A stretch of 64,000 nt of DNA from Diphasiastrum complanatum. Taxonomy: Eukaryota > Streptophyta > Lycopodiopsida > Lycopodiales > Lycopodiaceae. The number at the start of each line of letters is the position of its first letter. Positions within the stretch are counted from its first letter, which is position 1. The notes under the pieces were generated by a model. The model was not told where the DNA came from. It did no database searches and saw nothing but the letters and a program-made list of their open reading frames with translations. Positions 48,923-59,764 of the stretch are shown here, in pieces. The stretch is from positions 25,125,285 through 25,189,284 of the forward strand of contig CM055104.1 of assembly GCA_029204225.1 (NCBI GenBank), written 5' to 3'. The position numbers and the translations under genes were made by a program.

Positions 48923-49710
48923 GGCTCAAGATGCTTGGGAGACTTTGCAAAAGGTATATGAATCCAAGAACCAAACTAGAATGTTAGCTTTGAAGAATCA
49001 AATCTATAGAAGCTATCAAAAGAAAGGAGAGAGTGCACATACTTTTGTCCTAAGAGTAAAGGAATTGAACAAAGAGCTAGCCTTTATAGGTGACCCTATC
49101 AAGGATGAAGAGCTTGTTCAACTCATATTGAATGGACTAAGCTTTGAATTTGACAATTTGGTTCAGGGATATGCAATTATGGGTAAGCTACCCATACTTG
49201 AAGAACTCCAAGGCACGCTCATGGCCGAGGAATCAAGAAGGAGCCAAATGCAAGAGAGGATGGATAGGCTTTCCATCCAAGGTGGAGATGACCAAGCTCT
49301 CTTCACCAAAGGCAAAGGCAAGTCCAAAGGCAAAGGATCAACATTCAAGAAGTCTACAAAGCTTGAGGATCAAAAAGGACCCCCAAAGGCAACTCCATCA
49401 ACCACCAAAGTCAAGAAGGACAAATCAAAGGTGAAGTGCTACTATTGTAGCAAGATGGGGCATTATGCCTCGGAATGCTTCAAGAGGAAGCAAGATCAAA
49501 GCCAAGCCAACATGAGCAAAGAGGAGGAGGAGGAGAGTTCACATGAGGACTCTCTCATGATGTCCATATTTTCTTCAACAAGCTTCAAAGGAGAAGATCC
49601 TTGGTGGATTGACTCGGGTGCTAGTTCACACATGACTAGTAAAAGGGAGTTTTTCTCTTCTCTCTTATCTTATGATGGACCTATAAAGTCTATCTATACA
49701 GCAAATGATG
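48923..49710 (+). pseudogene. Copia A2 inverted gag-protease segment
   Basis: Plus strand. The frame reads AQDAWETLQKVYESKNQTRM, then KELAFIGDPIKDEELVQLIL, the zinc knuckle CYYCSKMGHYASEC and protease WIDSGASSHMT, up to YTANDA. It keeps the gag frame across the position where copy 1 has a one-base deletion (here ATGGGTAAGCTACCC). It is opposite in strand to the rest of the element and would be read antisense in element transcripts. The frame ends at 49730 just past the junction. Confidence 0.9.
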
Positions 49711-49955
49711 CAATCTCCTACCTCTCTTAAGAGTTCATTTGCAACATTCATTTTTATGCAATGTAGTGCAACATTGCACCTCTTGATGTATTTGGCTTTT
49801 TCTTGAGGATGAATAGGTTCACCCTCCTTACCATTTACAATTTCCATCAGATCTTGCATGATCATGATAGATTCCATTCTAACTTTCCATATGGAATAGT
49901 TAGTTTTGTTGAGCCTTTCATTAGTATCCAAAAGATATGCATTTATAGATGCCAT
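49711..49955 (-). pseudogene. Copia A2 gag N-terminus
   Basis: Minus strand, MASINAYLLDTNERLNKTNY through IKMNVANELLREVGDC, then the frame runs into the inversion junction. It is the same as copy 1 codons 1-80. It is the only gag piece in the element's own orientation. Confidence 0.9.
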
Positions 49956-50766
49956 CTAGTCTCCTAATCAAGGACTTGACACAAATGAAGGTTACTTCTA
50001 TTGATTTGATTGAAGGTCTACCTTATCCCACTTCTTAGGGACCTGAAAAGATCAGTAATAGACTTCCTATAAAGATCTAAGAATGATCTCTAACAAAATC
50101 AAATCATAGAATACTAGAAACAATGCACTTGCTTGATTGAAGTAGACAATACTAGTAGAATTGCCCCTCTTTCTATAAAGAACATTAAAGCTTCCAAATG
50201 ATCTGATAAAGAGTGAATTTCAGCAACCTAATATACTTCCAAAATCACTTGTAAAAGATCTAAATGGAACTTAATGAGGATGCAACACAATCTACTATCC
50301 AATCACAAGCAAAAAATGATCAAAATTGATGAAAAATTGATCTAATTTGGTGCATAAGTCAAGCAATGGTTGGACTGAACCTAAATCACTTTAGGAGGTG
50401 CCTACTACACCTTAGAACAGCCTTGAAGAGTCCCCAAAACTCTGATCTTCCCTCTCCTTGAATGCTAGAAAGCCTTCTCTATGAAATCACCTCCAAAACT
50501 CGCTTAGAAATCAATGCTTGGAGCAAGCAAAACTTGCTATCTTGGTAATGTGAATTGAATTCAACTTTGCCTCTGGTTTTAGACACCTAAACACCTGCAA
50601 ATGAAGTCACACAACACCAATCTCCAATGTATTTGACTCACTTTGAGTTCTAGAATCAATACTAGATGCTAAGATCCAATCTACACAAGATTTAGATCAA
50701 AAATTGTGATCAAATTGAATGAAAACCAAGGATTTAGCTCATTTCAGCCTTTAGGCTCTGATACCA

Positions 50767-51448
50767 TGTAAAAATTACAGCAAATAAGGATCCTAAAACA
50801 CTTGAAATGATGAGGGAAACAATAGATTATGATTTCATAAGATTAGCACAAGTTGAACCATCAAAATCCATCAAAAATCTATGCTTGAACCTCACTAAAT
50901 GGCCCAAATCCTTGAAGAAGGCTTCACACGTGTGAAAGTACGGCCTCCCACAGTCTGAGTACTGTACACCAGACCTACATTAAATCCTATAATCATTAGT
51001 AATCACAAGTACTCAAACAATTATGAACATAGAGAGCAATTGCACCATTATGAGAGAAAAAACATGAAATTGCTTGATTGATTTTGGTGAGATATCATCA
51101 CCTATATATACATGATCCATCACGGTTTTGGGCAGGTATGAGTAGCCCTAAACCTATCCCTAATGCTAATTTTGGTGGATCTTTCATCCCTACCAAGTTA
51201 GGGTTGGAATCTTGGAGATCCCTCAACAATGCAAAAATTACCAAAAATAGCTCCTATTTTTTCTCCCTTGTATCTAAGCATAATTTGGACTCATTCCAAA
51301 GGTTCTAACACTTAGGTCTACTTGAGAACATCCTTATGAATGGAATCCTATGCTATTTGGCACGTGTGACAAGCCACATCATGACCATCTAACTATTTAC
51401 AAGTCATATGACCAAAACTAGTCAAGCTAGAATTGTGAATTTTTAACA
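50767..51448 (-). repeat. Copia A2 5' LTR
   Basis: 682 bp. On the minus strand TGGTATCAGAGCC (50754-50766) follows it as primer-binding site. Confidence 0.95.
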
Positions 51449-51621
51449 CATACATCAACTTTTAGTACTCTGGTTTTGCCATCTTTCTCAAAATCCCGAG
51501 TGGAAACAATAATATCTGTCCAAACTGAGTGTTGAATATTAGAAACCTTACCAGTATGATTTGATAGGAAACGATGTGCTTTTGCTCCTCCTATGCTTGG
51601 GTCCTCTATCCATCGGTGCAC

Positions 51622-52200
51622 TATAATCTTACAATCTTGTGTGCAGATTGCTTATTTTATGTTATTTTTGGATCTGAACGTGTGAAATATAGTAGCTTAC
51701 TATTTTTTTACAGACGGAAACTTCATCATATCATATGTTTGATGTTTGATCAGGTTCTTATTGAGTTTGTATCTCTTTCATTAAGTAGATGTTGATTTTT
51801 CTACATTGGCAACATTGGTAGAGTTGATCTATTTCTAACCAAAGATCAGGTTATGGAGGAGATATCAATGCTAGAGCATGCTAGATTGACTTCTACTCAA
51901 AAATCGAGTTTATGGCATATGTAGATTGGATTTTTTGTAGGTCAAAACTCAATTTAGGTCAATGAACTTGAGGAATTCTGATTTCACACCATACTTACTT
52001 GAAATAGCCAATTTCTGATGCATTAGGAAGGTCTCACTTGAGGCAACAAGATTCTATCAATTGTTTAGCAATTGCATGTAGAATTTAAAATATTCAAGTT
52101 TTTTGTGATTTTGTCAAAACCCTAATCTTGATTGGATCTCTATTTTGTGAGGTTACTAATCTTCATTAGTGTTCCAATCTTAGATTGTGGAAAAATTCAT
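51622..52200. other. Transition to copia E; no gene seen
   Basis: No motif continues gene X here. Part of it is probably the LTR or leader of copia E, since from about 52210 it resembles the leader at 7430-7600. Confidence 0.4.
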
Positions 52201-52391
52201 TAGATTGAGAATAGATCATAGGTTGATCAAGGCTTCTACATTCTATGTGTTGATTTGCCAGATATAAGTGTTAGAAGACAACTGAGAAGTTCCATATCTT
52301 TGTGATTTCTTTGTGGAATTATTTGTTGTATTTCAAATGAGTGCTTTGTGCATTGAAACAGTTTGAAACAGAAGGATCAAGTCATTGCAAC

Positions 52392-53244
52392 ATGGCTACA
52401 TCAAGTTGGAAGGCAATGATAGGCTTACCTCAAGCAACTATTCATTGTGGAAAGTGATGATGGTATCACTTCTTGAGATGAATGATGTTTCGGATATTGT
52501 TGTAGGTTTTCAGCAACACAACAAGAACAATTGAGGTATGACAAGAGAGCTAAAAGAGCTCTACACATGATAAAGATGAATGCCAACCAATGAACTTCTT
52601 AAGGAAGTTGGTAAGAGTACTTCATCAAAGGATGCTTGGGATTTATTAAAGAAGCTTTAAGAATCCAAGTCTGCTTCTAGAGTGTTGACTCTAAGAAGAC
52701 AAATCTTTTAAAGTTTGCAAAAGAATGAAGAGAATCCAAATATTTTTATTTTGAGAGTGAAGGCTTTGAATAATGAGTTATCTTGCATTGATGAAAGCAT
52801 TAAGAAAGGAGAGCTTGTTCAAGTTATTCTTAATGGTTTGTTGATGCTCATGCTAACATTGTACAAAGTCCTGCCATTTAAAGAACTTTGCCAAGTTTGA
52901 TTGATCTTCAAGAGATCTTGATCAATGAAGAATATAGGCTTCAAGCAAGAGGTGGATCTACGTCAACATCTCAAGTTGGAAAGGAGGCTATGTTCATCAC
53001 GGGCAAATTCAAGAGCAAAAGCAAAAGTAAGTGGCCTAAAGGGAAACATCAAGGGGAGGCTTCTTCAAATGGCAAAAATAAAGATAGATCAAAGCTAAAG
53101 TGCTTCTATTGTGGCATCAAAGGACACTTTGCAAGTGAGTGCTACAAGAAGAAGAGAGATCAAGGAGACAAGCAGGGTGATCTTACTCATGATGAAGATG
53201 GTTTGGAAGATCAAAAGGAAGGATGTCTTGATTGCAAAAGGTGA
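52392..53244 (+). pseudogene. Copia E gag
   Basis: The start codon is followed, after a frame change, by LEGNDRLTSSNYSLWKVMM, then IKMNA and SKDAWDLLKK, then RVKALNNELSCIDESIKKGE (52715-52900) and the basic region with CFYCGIKGHFASECYKKK (zinc knuckle, about 53101-53155). Several frameshifts and stops separate these blocks. Protease is missing: the next copia block (53244 on) is already the pre-integrase linker GKLFKLDACV. Confidence 0.85.
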
Positions 53245-55685
53245 AAGGAAAGGGAAGTTGTTCAAACTAGATGCGTGTGTTATTGCTAACCAATTTGGAT
53301 GTATGGCAAGTGAGCAAATACCTATTCAAGAGTTTTGGCATAAAAGGATGGGCACCTCAACTTCAAGTCATTGGAGGTAATGGCTAAGAAGCAAGTTGTG
53401 ATTGGTCTTCCAAGATCCTTAACTAGAATTAGTCATGTTTGTGAGTCTTGTGCTTTGTCAAAGTCACATAGACTACCTTATACTAGATCTACATCAGGAT
53501 CTACAAAGCCTTTTTAAGTTGTACATTGAGATATTCATGGAATTACTACAACTAGAAATAGTGGAGCTAATATGTATGTAATTTTCATTGATGATTTTAC
53601 TAGATTTTGTTGGATCTATCTATTAAAGATCAATGATGAAGTGTATGATGTCTTTGTGAAGTTCAAGAATGCAAGGGAGAACCAATTTTCCACAAAGATT
53701 AAGTGCTTGAGGAGTGACAATGGTGGAGAGTACATATCTACCAAGCTCAAGGCTTTTTGTGATGAGCATGGGATCAAGAAGGAGTACACAACTTCAAGGA
53801 CACCACAACAAAATGTAGTGACCAAGGGGGAGAATAGAACTTTATGTGAAAGTGCCAAAGCCATGAGGTTAGGTGCTAATCTTCCAAAACCATTTTGGGA
53901 TCAAGCTTTGTTGTGTGCTAACTTTCTATGCAATAGGTAGCCGAGTGCTATATTGGATAGAAGAACACCTTTTGAGATGCTATTCAAGAGGAGGCCGAGG
54001 GTCAACTTTCTTAAAACTTTCGGATGTACTTGATATGTCAATATAACTCTTTATGATAGGACAAAGGAGTATCCATCTTCAAGGAAAAGTATATTTGTTG
54101 GATATAGTGAGGTGAGTAATGCCTACAAGGTTTACATTCCTATTACTAATAAGGTGATTATTGGTAGAAATGTCATTTTTGATGAGGGGAATATTTAAAA
54201 GGTGTCTTCAAGTGATGATGGTGTGGATGAATCTAGCGTTATTGATGTTGATGTGATGGATCCTACTTTAGATGGTGATGACGAAGGACCTTCATCAAGT
54301 TAAAAGCCAAGGAGAACATCAAGGGAAAGGCAAATGCCTTCAAGGCTCACATATGATGAGAAAGGTAAGCAAGTTGTTGGAGGTAAACACTTTGCTTTCC
54401 TAACCTCTTTTGATGAACCTACTTGTGTAGATGAAGCAAGGAACAAAGAGGAGTGGATCCAAGCAAGGATCTTGAGTATCAAGCTCTTATGAAGAATGAA
54501 ACATGGAGAAGACAAACCAAGATGGATCTATCAATAACCATAAGCCAAGGTTGGTGGCAAAAGGATATGCTCAAGAACATGGTATTGACTATGATGAAAC
54601 GATTGCAACCGTGGCAAAGATGGTAAGCATTCGGGTCAATATCTCTCTTGCTACTCTTTATGGATGGATTCTATGGCAGTTGGATATTACAAATGCTTTT
54701 TTGAATGGTGATCTTGAGGAGGAACTGTACATGGAGAAACCCAAGAGCTACAATTCACATACAAAGCCAAATCATGTGTGTCTTTTACAAAAGAGTTTGT
54801 ATGGCCCTAAGCAAGCAACAAGGTTGGTATGTTAAGCTTAACATTTTCTTACTCTCTCAAGGCTTTGTTATGAGTGAGTATGATCATTCACTTTATTATA
54901 GGTCTGCTGGAAATGGTGTTACCATTTTGCTTGGTCATTTGCTTTAGGAATAGAAGTGATTAGATATTCTCAATCTACTTTCATTTGTCAAGATAAGTAT
55001 GGTAATTCTATTTTAGAAAGATTTTGTATGGTAGATGCAAAGTCTTGTGATACACCTATGGAGTCAAATAAAGCTAACTATAAGAGGTAATGAAAAATCC
55101 TTCAAGGACATTACTCTCGATAGGAAGCTAGCTGGTTCACTCATTTATCTAACCATCACAAGACCAGATCTGAGCTATTGTGTACGGTAGATTGAGACAC
55201 TTTATACAAGATCCTAGTGAAGAGCATTGGAAGCTAGGAAAACGGGTTTTGAGATACATCATGGGAACTTGCGATTTTGGCATATTATATGAGGGATCAT
55301 CACCTAACTTGTTTGGATTTTCAGATTTGGACTTTGTTGGAGATAAAATGGATAGGAAATTCATTAGTTCTCATTGTATTTTCATAGGTGATGGAGCTAT
55401 ATGATATATGTCGAAGAAACAAGCCACTATCTCATTGTCATCTAGTAAGGCCGAGTACAAAGCACTTACACATTGCACAAAGGAGATGGTATGGATCAAG
55501 AGGATGATCAAGGATATTCACTTGCTGGATTTTTCAAAGAGCCAAATCATATTTTGTGACAACCTATCAGCCCAAAATTTGGCAACCAATCCTATCTTTC
55601 ATACTAGGATCAAGAATATTGAGGTGGCATATCACTTTGTGAGGGAGCAAGTCTTGGCAAAGGAGGTGGACTTAGAATTTGCTTA
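53245..55685 (+). pseudogene. Copia E integrase, RT and RNase H
   Basis: Integrase: EFWHKRMG (HHCC start), CESCALSKSHRL, MYVIFIDDFTRFCWIYLL, LRSDNGGEY, then QQNVVTKGENRTL where GVAERRNRTL is usual, so the Glu-containing helix is altered. RT: LVAKGYAQEHGIDYDETIAT, QLDITNAFLNGDLEEELYM, SLYGPKQATR; the YVDD segment is lost near 54930. RNase H: DLDFVGDKMDRKFISS, SSSKAEYKALTHCTKE, FCDNLSAQNLATNPIFHTRI, ending EVDLEFA. The block is broken by about six stops or frameshifts. Confidence 0.88.
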
Positions 55686-55810
55686 GAACAGGAACAAGGA
55701 TCATGCTACACAGTAACACAGACAGAAAACACTCTCCACAACAAGCTCACATGGCAATTGTATTTCACAAAATGAAATTACACTATACATATAGTTGTTC
55801 ACTCAGGCAA

Positions 55811-56306
55811 CCCATGTGTTGTAAAGCTACCTTTACAAGCTTTACTTTCGGCGCCATCGGCGCCAGCTATGTCCCTGGCGCCAGCAGCGCCCCTGCTGCT
55901 CCCGGCGCCAACGGCGTCGGTGCCACTGTGACCAGAATCCAGCCGGCGCCAAGTTCTTATGGCTGAAAATCTTTGATCGGTTCTAGCGGAGTCCAGAGAG
56001 TTCAGATCGATGTGCAATCACCTCACATGATCTAGGCATGATTAAAGGAAGCCTGGTGTTGTAAAGCTACATTTACAAGCTTTACTTTCGGCGCCATCGG
56101 CGCCGGCTATGTCCCCGGCGCCAGTAGCGCCCCTGCTGCTCTCGGCCACAATGGCGCCAGCGCCGCTCCCGGCGCCACTGTGACCAGAATCCAGCCGGCG
56201 CCAAGTTTCTATGGCTGAAAATGTTTGATCGGTTCTAGCGAAGTCCAGAGAGCTCAGATCGATGTGCAATCACCTCACACGATCTAGGCATGATTAAAGG
56301 AAGCCT
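55811..56306. repeat. GC-rich 240-bp tandem duplication with repeated GGCGCC
   Basis: Unit 1 is 55811-56050 and unit 2 is 56051-56306, both starting at TGTTGTAAAGCTAC and ending at GATCTAGGCATGATTAAAGG. Each contains a roughly 110-bp core packed with GGCGCC and CGGCGCC palindromes, far richer in GC and CpG than anything nearby. Sequence from 56307 to 56817 is also GC-rich and includes ATCAATAAAGTGGG, a possible polyadenylation signal; no gene is seen there. Confidence 0.85.
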
Positions 56307-56817
56307 AGGGATCAATAAAATCTAGAGAGAGAAAATGACTTTCTAGAAAGAGAAAATCCTAGAGAGAGAAAAACGTGCTTTACCAGCTTGGGTAGAGTGC
56401 TTGGTATGAGGGGGGGTGCCGAATCACACCAATACTATAGGGGAGTGCGGGTTGCGACTCAGGGCGAGCACCAACCAAGTCTCAGCCTCCCTTGCTGGAA
56501 TGTTGTCATGGCTCTCGCCTTGGCATGCTAGCGTCCCGGAGACTAGGGTCGGTCACACACTTGAAATGTAACCTTCTCAGATCTATCAATAAAGTGGGAT
56601 TTTTCTCAAACTGACTCTGATTACCTTCTGGGTTTCAGTGTTCGGTAAAAGCGCCAGTTGTAAGGCCGCTTTCAAAATTTTTAACTTGGCACATAGCTGA
56701 GGGTCGTATCCCGGGACGCCAGCGGTATGCCGTCGGGACCATTCGGTCCGTGGCGCCAGCGGTATGCTGTCCAGGAACTGGTTGTTTCCATATCTGTCGT
56801 AGCTTGTGGTTCTGAGT

Positions 56818-57752
56818 GTTCCTTGCATGAAAATGAATGGGTTAAGCTCTTGGGGAACGGGCTCTAACCTGTCGGCTGAGTTGGATGGCTTGCTTGGGTG
56901 GACGTTACCTGGTTATGGCTATCCAGTCTGGCATGGCGCCAGGTTGGCTTCTAGCGCTCATGACGAAGCTTTCAGTTGGTTAAGTCTGATGTAAGTCAGA
57001 CCGCTTGCTTGGAATGGATGTTACTCGTTTGTAACGAAGCTTCGAGTTGGTTAAGTTTGATGTATGTCGGGCGGCTTGCTTGGAGGGAAGTCACCCACAT
57101 CGGGACCCCCAATCTGGCATGGCGCCAGGTTGGATCTCAATGTTGGTTTTCGGAACTTCAAGTTGGTTAAGTCTGATCCTTGTTGGTGAGTTGGCTGCTT
57201 GTATGTCAAGTGGGTTTGGATGGCAAGTGTTGAAGGCTGGAAAGCTAAGTCGTGGTTCCCTGCTCCCTTTGGGATGCCTGCGCTACAGTTCCTTGCATGA
57301 ACGTGAATGGGTTAAGATCTTGGGGAATGGGCTCTAACCTGTCGGCTGAGTTGGATGGCTTGCTTGGGTGGAAGTTACCTGTTTATGGCTGTCCAGTCTG
57401 GCGTGGTGTCAGGTTGGCTTCCAGCGCTTGTGATGAAGCTTTCATTTGGTTAAGTCTGATGTAAGTCAGACTGCTTGCTTGGAATGGATGTTACTCGTTT
57501 GTAACGAAGCTTCGAGTTGGTTTGATGTATGTCCGGCGGCTTGCTTGGAGGGAAGTCACCCACATCGAGACCCCCAATCTGGCATGGCACTAGGTTGGAT
57601 CTCAATGTTAATTTTTGGAACTTCAAGTGGGTTAAGTCTGATCGTTGTTGGTGAGTTGGCTGCTTGTATGTCAAGTGGGTTTGGATGGCAAGAGTTGAAG
57701 GCTAGGAAGCTAAGTCGTGGTTCCCGGATCCCTTTGGGATGCCTGCGCTACA
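56818..57752. repeat. 470-bp tandem duplication
   Basis: Unit 1 is 56818-57287 and unit 2 is 57288-57752, about 90 percent alike by eye (shared GTTCCTTGCATGAA, GGGCTCTAACCTGTCGGCTG, CAAGTGGGTTTGGATGGCAA). Within each unit the phrase GTTGGTTAAGTCTGATGTA recurs in shorter sub-repeats. The small open frames here are shared by both units and show no family motif. Confidence 0.85.
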
Positions 57753-57938
57753 CCATGCATGACCCAGGTTGTCGTTGGCGGGACGCGTGTCCCGTTGACG
57801 TGCCTTGTGGCAAGGCCAACTGATTCTTATCAACTGATAGGACCCATAGTACAGTAGCACAATGATTCTACTTTAATTCTAATTCTCTCCCTTAAAGTAG
57901 AGTCTACTTTTTATACAGTCATATACATAGCTTTAAAG

Positions 57939-59090
57939 TCAACAAACTTTAAGTATAGAAAGCTTTGATCTAAACTTATCAAACTTTTCTCCAACAAGTG
58001 GCTTAGTGAAAATATCAGCTAGTTGTTCTTCTGTGCTACAATGAACAACATGAATTTCACAACTCAGCAACCTCTCACGTATAAAGTGATACTGAATCTC
58101 AAGGTGTTTAGTTTTTGCATGGAACATTGGATTCTTTGCTAGCTGAATGCCACTCTGACTGTCGCTATGTAATGTCGTGGAATTTTTCTGCTTTATGCCA
58201 ACTTCTTCCAAGATTTGTCTCAACCATATAGCTTTTTGTGCTGCACTACACATTGCCTTATACTCTGCTTCTATGGTGGAAAGAGCAATTGTACTTTGCT
58301 TTTTACTAGACCAGGAAAAGCAACTACCACAAAACTGGAATACATACCCTCCTGTGGTGGATTTACGATCATCATAGTCACCTCCCCAATCTGCATCCAC
58401 ATAGCCACACAACTCAGGTAACCCATCATGCTTCTTGTAAATCAAGCCATAATCTGAAGTGCCTTTCATATAACGCAAAATGCGTTTAGCTGCCTTCCAA
58501 TGTGTTTCTGTAGGTGCTGCCATGAACTGACTTACAATGCCAACAACATAGCATATATCTGGTCTAGTCGTGGTAAGGTAAATCAAGCTCCCTACTAATT
58601 GCCTATACAACATAGCATCAAATGACTGTGACTCATCAAGCTTAGAAAGTTCAATAGGAGTATTCACTAGTTTGCAATCCTGCAACCTAAACATGCGCAG
58701 CAACTCTTTGACATACTTCACCTGTGTTAAACCCACTTCGTGTCCTTTTTGCCACACCTCTACTCCAAGGCAATAATGCATCAGGCTGAGATCTATCATC
58801 TCGAATTGTTACATGAGGTCTTTCTTGATCATGTCTATTATCTCTTGATTATTTCCTGTAATAATCAAGTCATCAACATAAAGAGCAATCAAAGCATAAG
58901 ACATATAGATTTGGATCAGAATGTGTTCTCACCATCCCCTTTGAACAAAAGTAGGCATCAATCCTGCTATACCACGCATGTGGTGCCTACTTGAGACCAT
59001 AAAGCGCTTTATTCAAGCGACATACTTTATTTTCCTGTCCCTTTGCTACAAAGCCTTCATGTTGAAGCTAGATAACTTTGAATACTACTT
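57939..59090 (-). pseudogene. Copia family F: RT and RNase H remnant
   Basis: Minus strand, right to left. RT fingers/palm NKVCRLNKALYGLK, stop, APHAWYSRIDAYF (59040-58960), a frameshift, then YVDDLIITGNNQEIIDMIKK (about 58880), one stop, then MIDLSLMHYCLGVEVWQKGH (58799). RNase H follows with CGYVDADWGGDYDDRKSTTG, STIEAEYKAM and LADIFTKPLVGEKFDKFRSK, ending at TAA 57939. It is distinct from families A-E: ADWGGD and TTGG replace the SDFAGD and TSAY of family A. The last 287 codons are uninterrupted. A purine tract (AAGGGAGAGAA) lies at about 57886-57897, so a 3' LTR probably starts to its left, but I could not bound it. Confidence 0.88.
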
Positions 59091-59109
59091 AATGCACATA
59101 GATAAGATG

Positions 59110-59760
59110 TCTCAGCAGAGCTTGAGTCAATGGGTAACAAGAATTCTTGTCCATTTTTGCTCTTTTTGTCTATACATCTCCAATTTTTTTCTCTCATCTT
59201 CAGTCAATTTTAATAAAAACATCCTCATCATACTTGCACATAATAGTGCATGTGCTGAATAAGTAGTCCTTCAAATTGGTTTTTATGATAGCATGCTCAT
59301 TCATCCTACTCAAACAACATTGATCAATATTAACATATAAATAGCAAAACATGTTATTGCCATACTAGCTATGCATGTATGGTGATAAAGCAATAGAAAA
59401 CAAAATGCATTTGTGATTGTGAAACCAAAAATACTTACAAATTAAAGCATTGCAAAGCAGTGCATTATGTGATCTCACTCTCATGTTTGGGGTCTATAAA
59501 TCTTGCCAGAACTCTTATATGAAATGCGGCCCTTGTGGAGTACTCCTCATGAACCAACTCTAACCAAGCGGCTGTTCGATGATTTTCTTCCCAAACATAG
59601 AACATCAATTTTGAAAGAAAATGCCACTCAGGCATATGGGCAATCTTCATTTCAAACTCATCATCTACAACCTACCATAATGGATCCCAGCTTTATTTTA
59701 TTTCATCTGACACTTCCACATGCTGGCCACCTAGTAGATTAGTCAACAATATAAATTATC
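59110..59760 (-). pseudogene. Gene W: unrecognised exons with an ENHR motif
   Basis: Minus strand. One exon-like frame (59740-59416) reads EMKIAHMPEWHFLSKLMFYV, then WEENHRTAAWLELVHEEYST, then AAFHIRVLARFIDPKHESEI and a TAA, with a donor-like TTTGTAAGT about 25 bp further. A second block (59300-59110) has NLKDYLFSTCTIMCKYDED, then a frame change to TEDERKKLEMYRQKEQKWTR. W-(D/E)-x-NHR-x-x-AW resembles the substrate-binding NHR signature of ParB/sulfiredoxin-like folds, but that link is a guess from a short motif. No family is assigned; it looks like decayed exons. Confidence 0.35.
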
Positions 59761-59764
59761 TTTT

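Larger units (their letters stand above)
46655..51448 (-). mobile_element. Copia family A, copy 2: deletion plus internal inversion
   Basis: This 4794-bp element has two 682-bp LTRs (46655-47336 and 50767-51448), about three visible differences between them, and the duplication CATAC (46650-46654 and 51449-51453). Compared with copy 1, the piece equivalent to 15178-16535 is deleted, and the neighbouring piece equivalent to about 16536-17325 is inverted (here 48923-49710, plus strand). The junctions share only 1-2 bp. The primer-binding site and polypurine tract are intact, so the element kept the cis signals needed for mobilisation in trans. Confidence 0.93.
41036..51621. other. Inverted duplication of a convergent two-gene cassette (X> <Y Y> <X)
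   Basis: Left arm: gene X (+, 41036-43812), then gene Y (-, 43873 to about 44999). Right arm: Y (+, about 45010-45985), then X (-, 46110-46654 plus 51449-51621, split by copia A2). The two X and the two Y copies agree in protein motifs and in intron position, but are well diverged (roughly half of Y residues agree by eye). The axis lies near 45000. The right-arm X is truncated near 51610, so its upstream exons are missing. Confidence 0.75.
46110..51621 (-). pseudogene. Gene X, copy B: truncated and split by copia A2
   Basis: Minus strand. The segment 51621-51449 reads EDPSIGGAKAHRFLSNHTGK, then NIQHSVWTDIIV and TRDFEKDGKTRVLKVD. After the copia element and one copy of its duplication, 46654-46508 continues in the same frame with VWKNLDSMIAISRKDKY and WGEDHITHYM. 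An 89-bp intron follows (46419-46507), at the same site as intron 3 of copy A but with a good acceptor. The last exon (46418 down) has HILRDQTTFFANTYGSLSVW, then SSQGMEKSHWQARASFHRNT, a TGA in place of an Asn/Ser codon, and a tail ending near 46150. All exons upstream of 51621 are missing or unrecognisable. Confidence 0.6.
52201..55690 (+). mobile_element. Copia family E, decayed, LTRs not delimited
   Basis: Leader and gag start are shared with the truncated element at 7009-7786. gag, integrase, RT and RNase H follow in copia order on the plus strand, and the coding region ends at TAG 55683-55685. Neither LTR could be bounded. Confidence 0.7.

Noticed and set aside
56806-57823. Several plus-strand frames repeated in the 470-bp units
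   Set aside because: They repeat because the DNA is duplicated. Frames shift between units and no motif is present.
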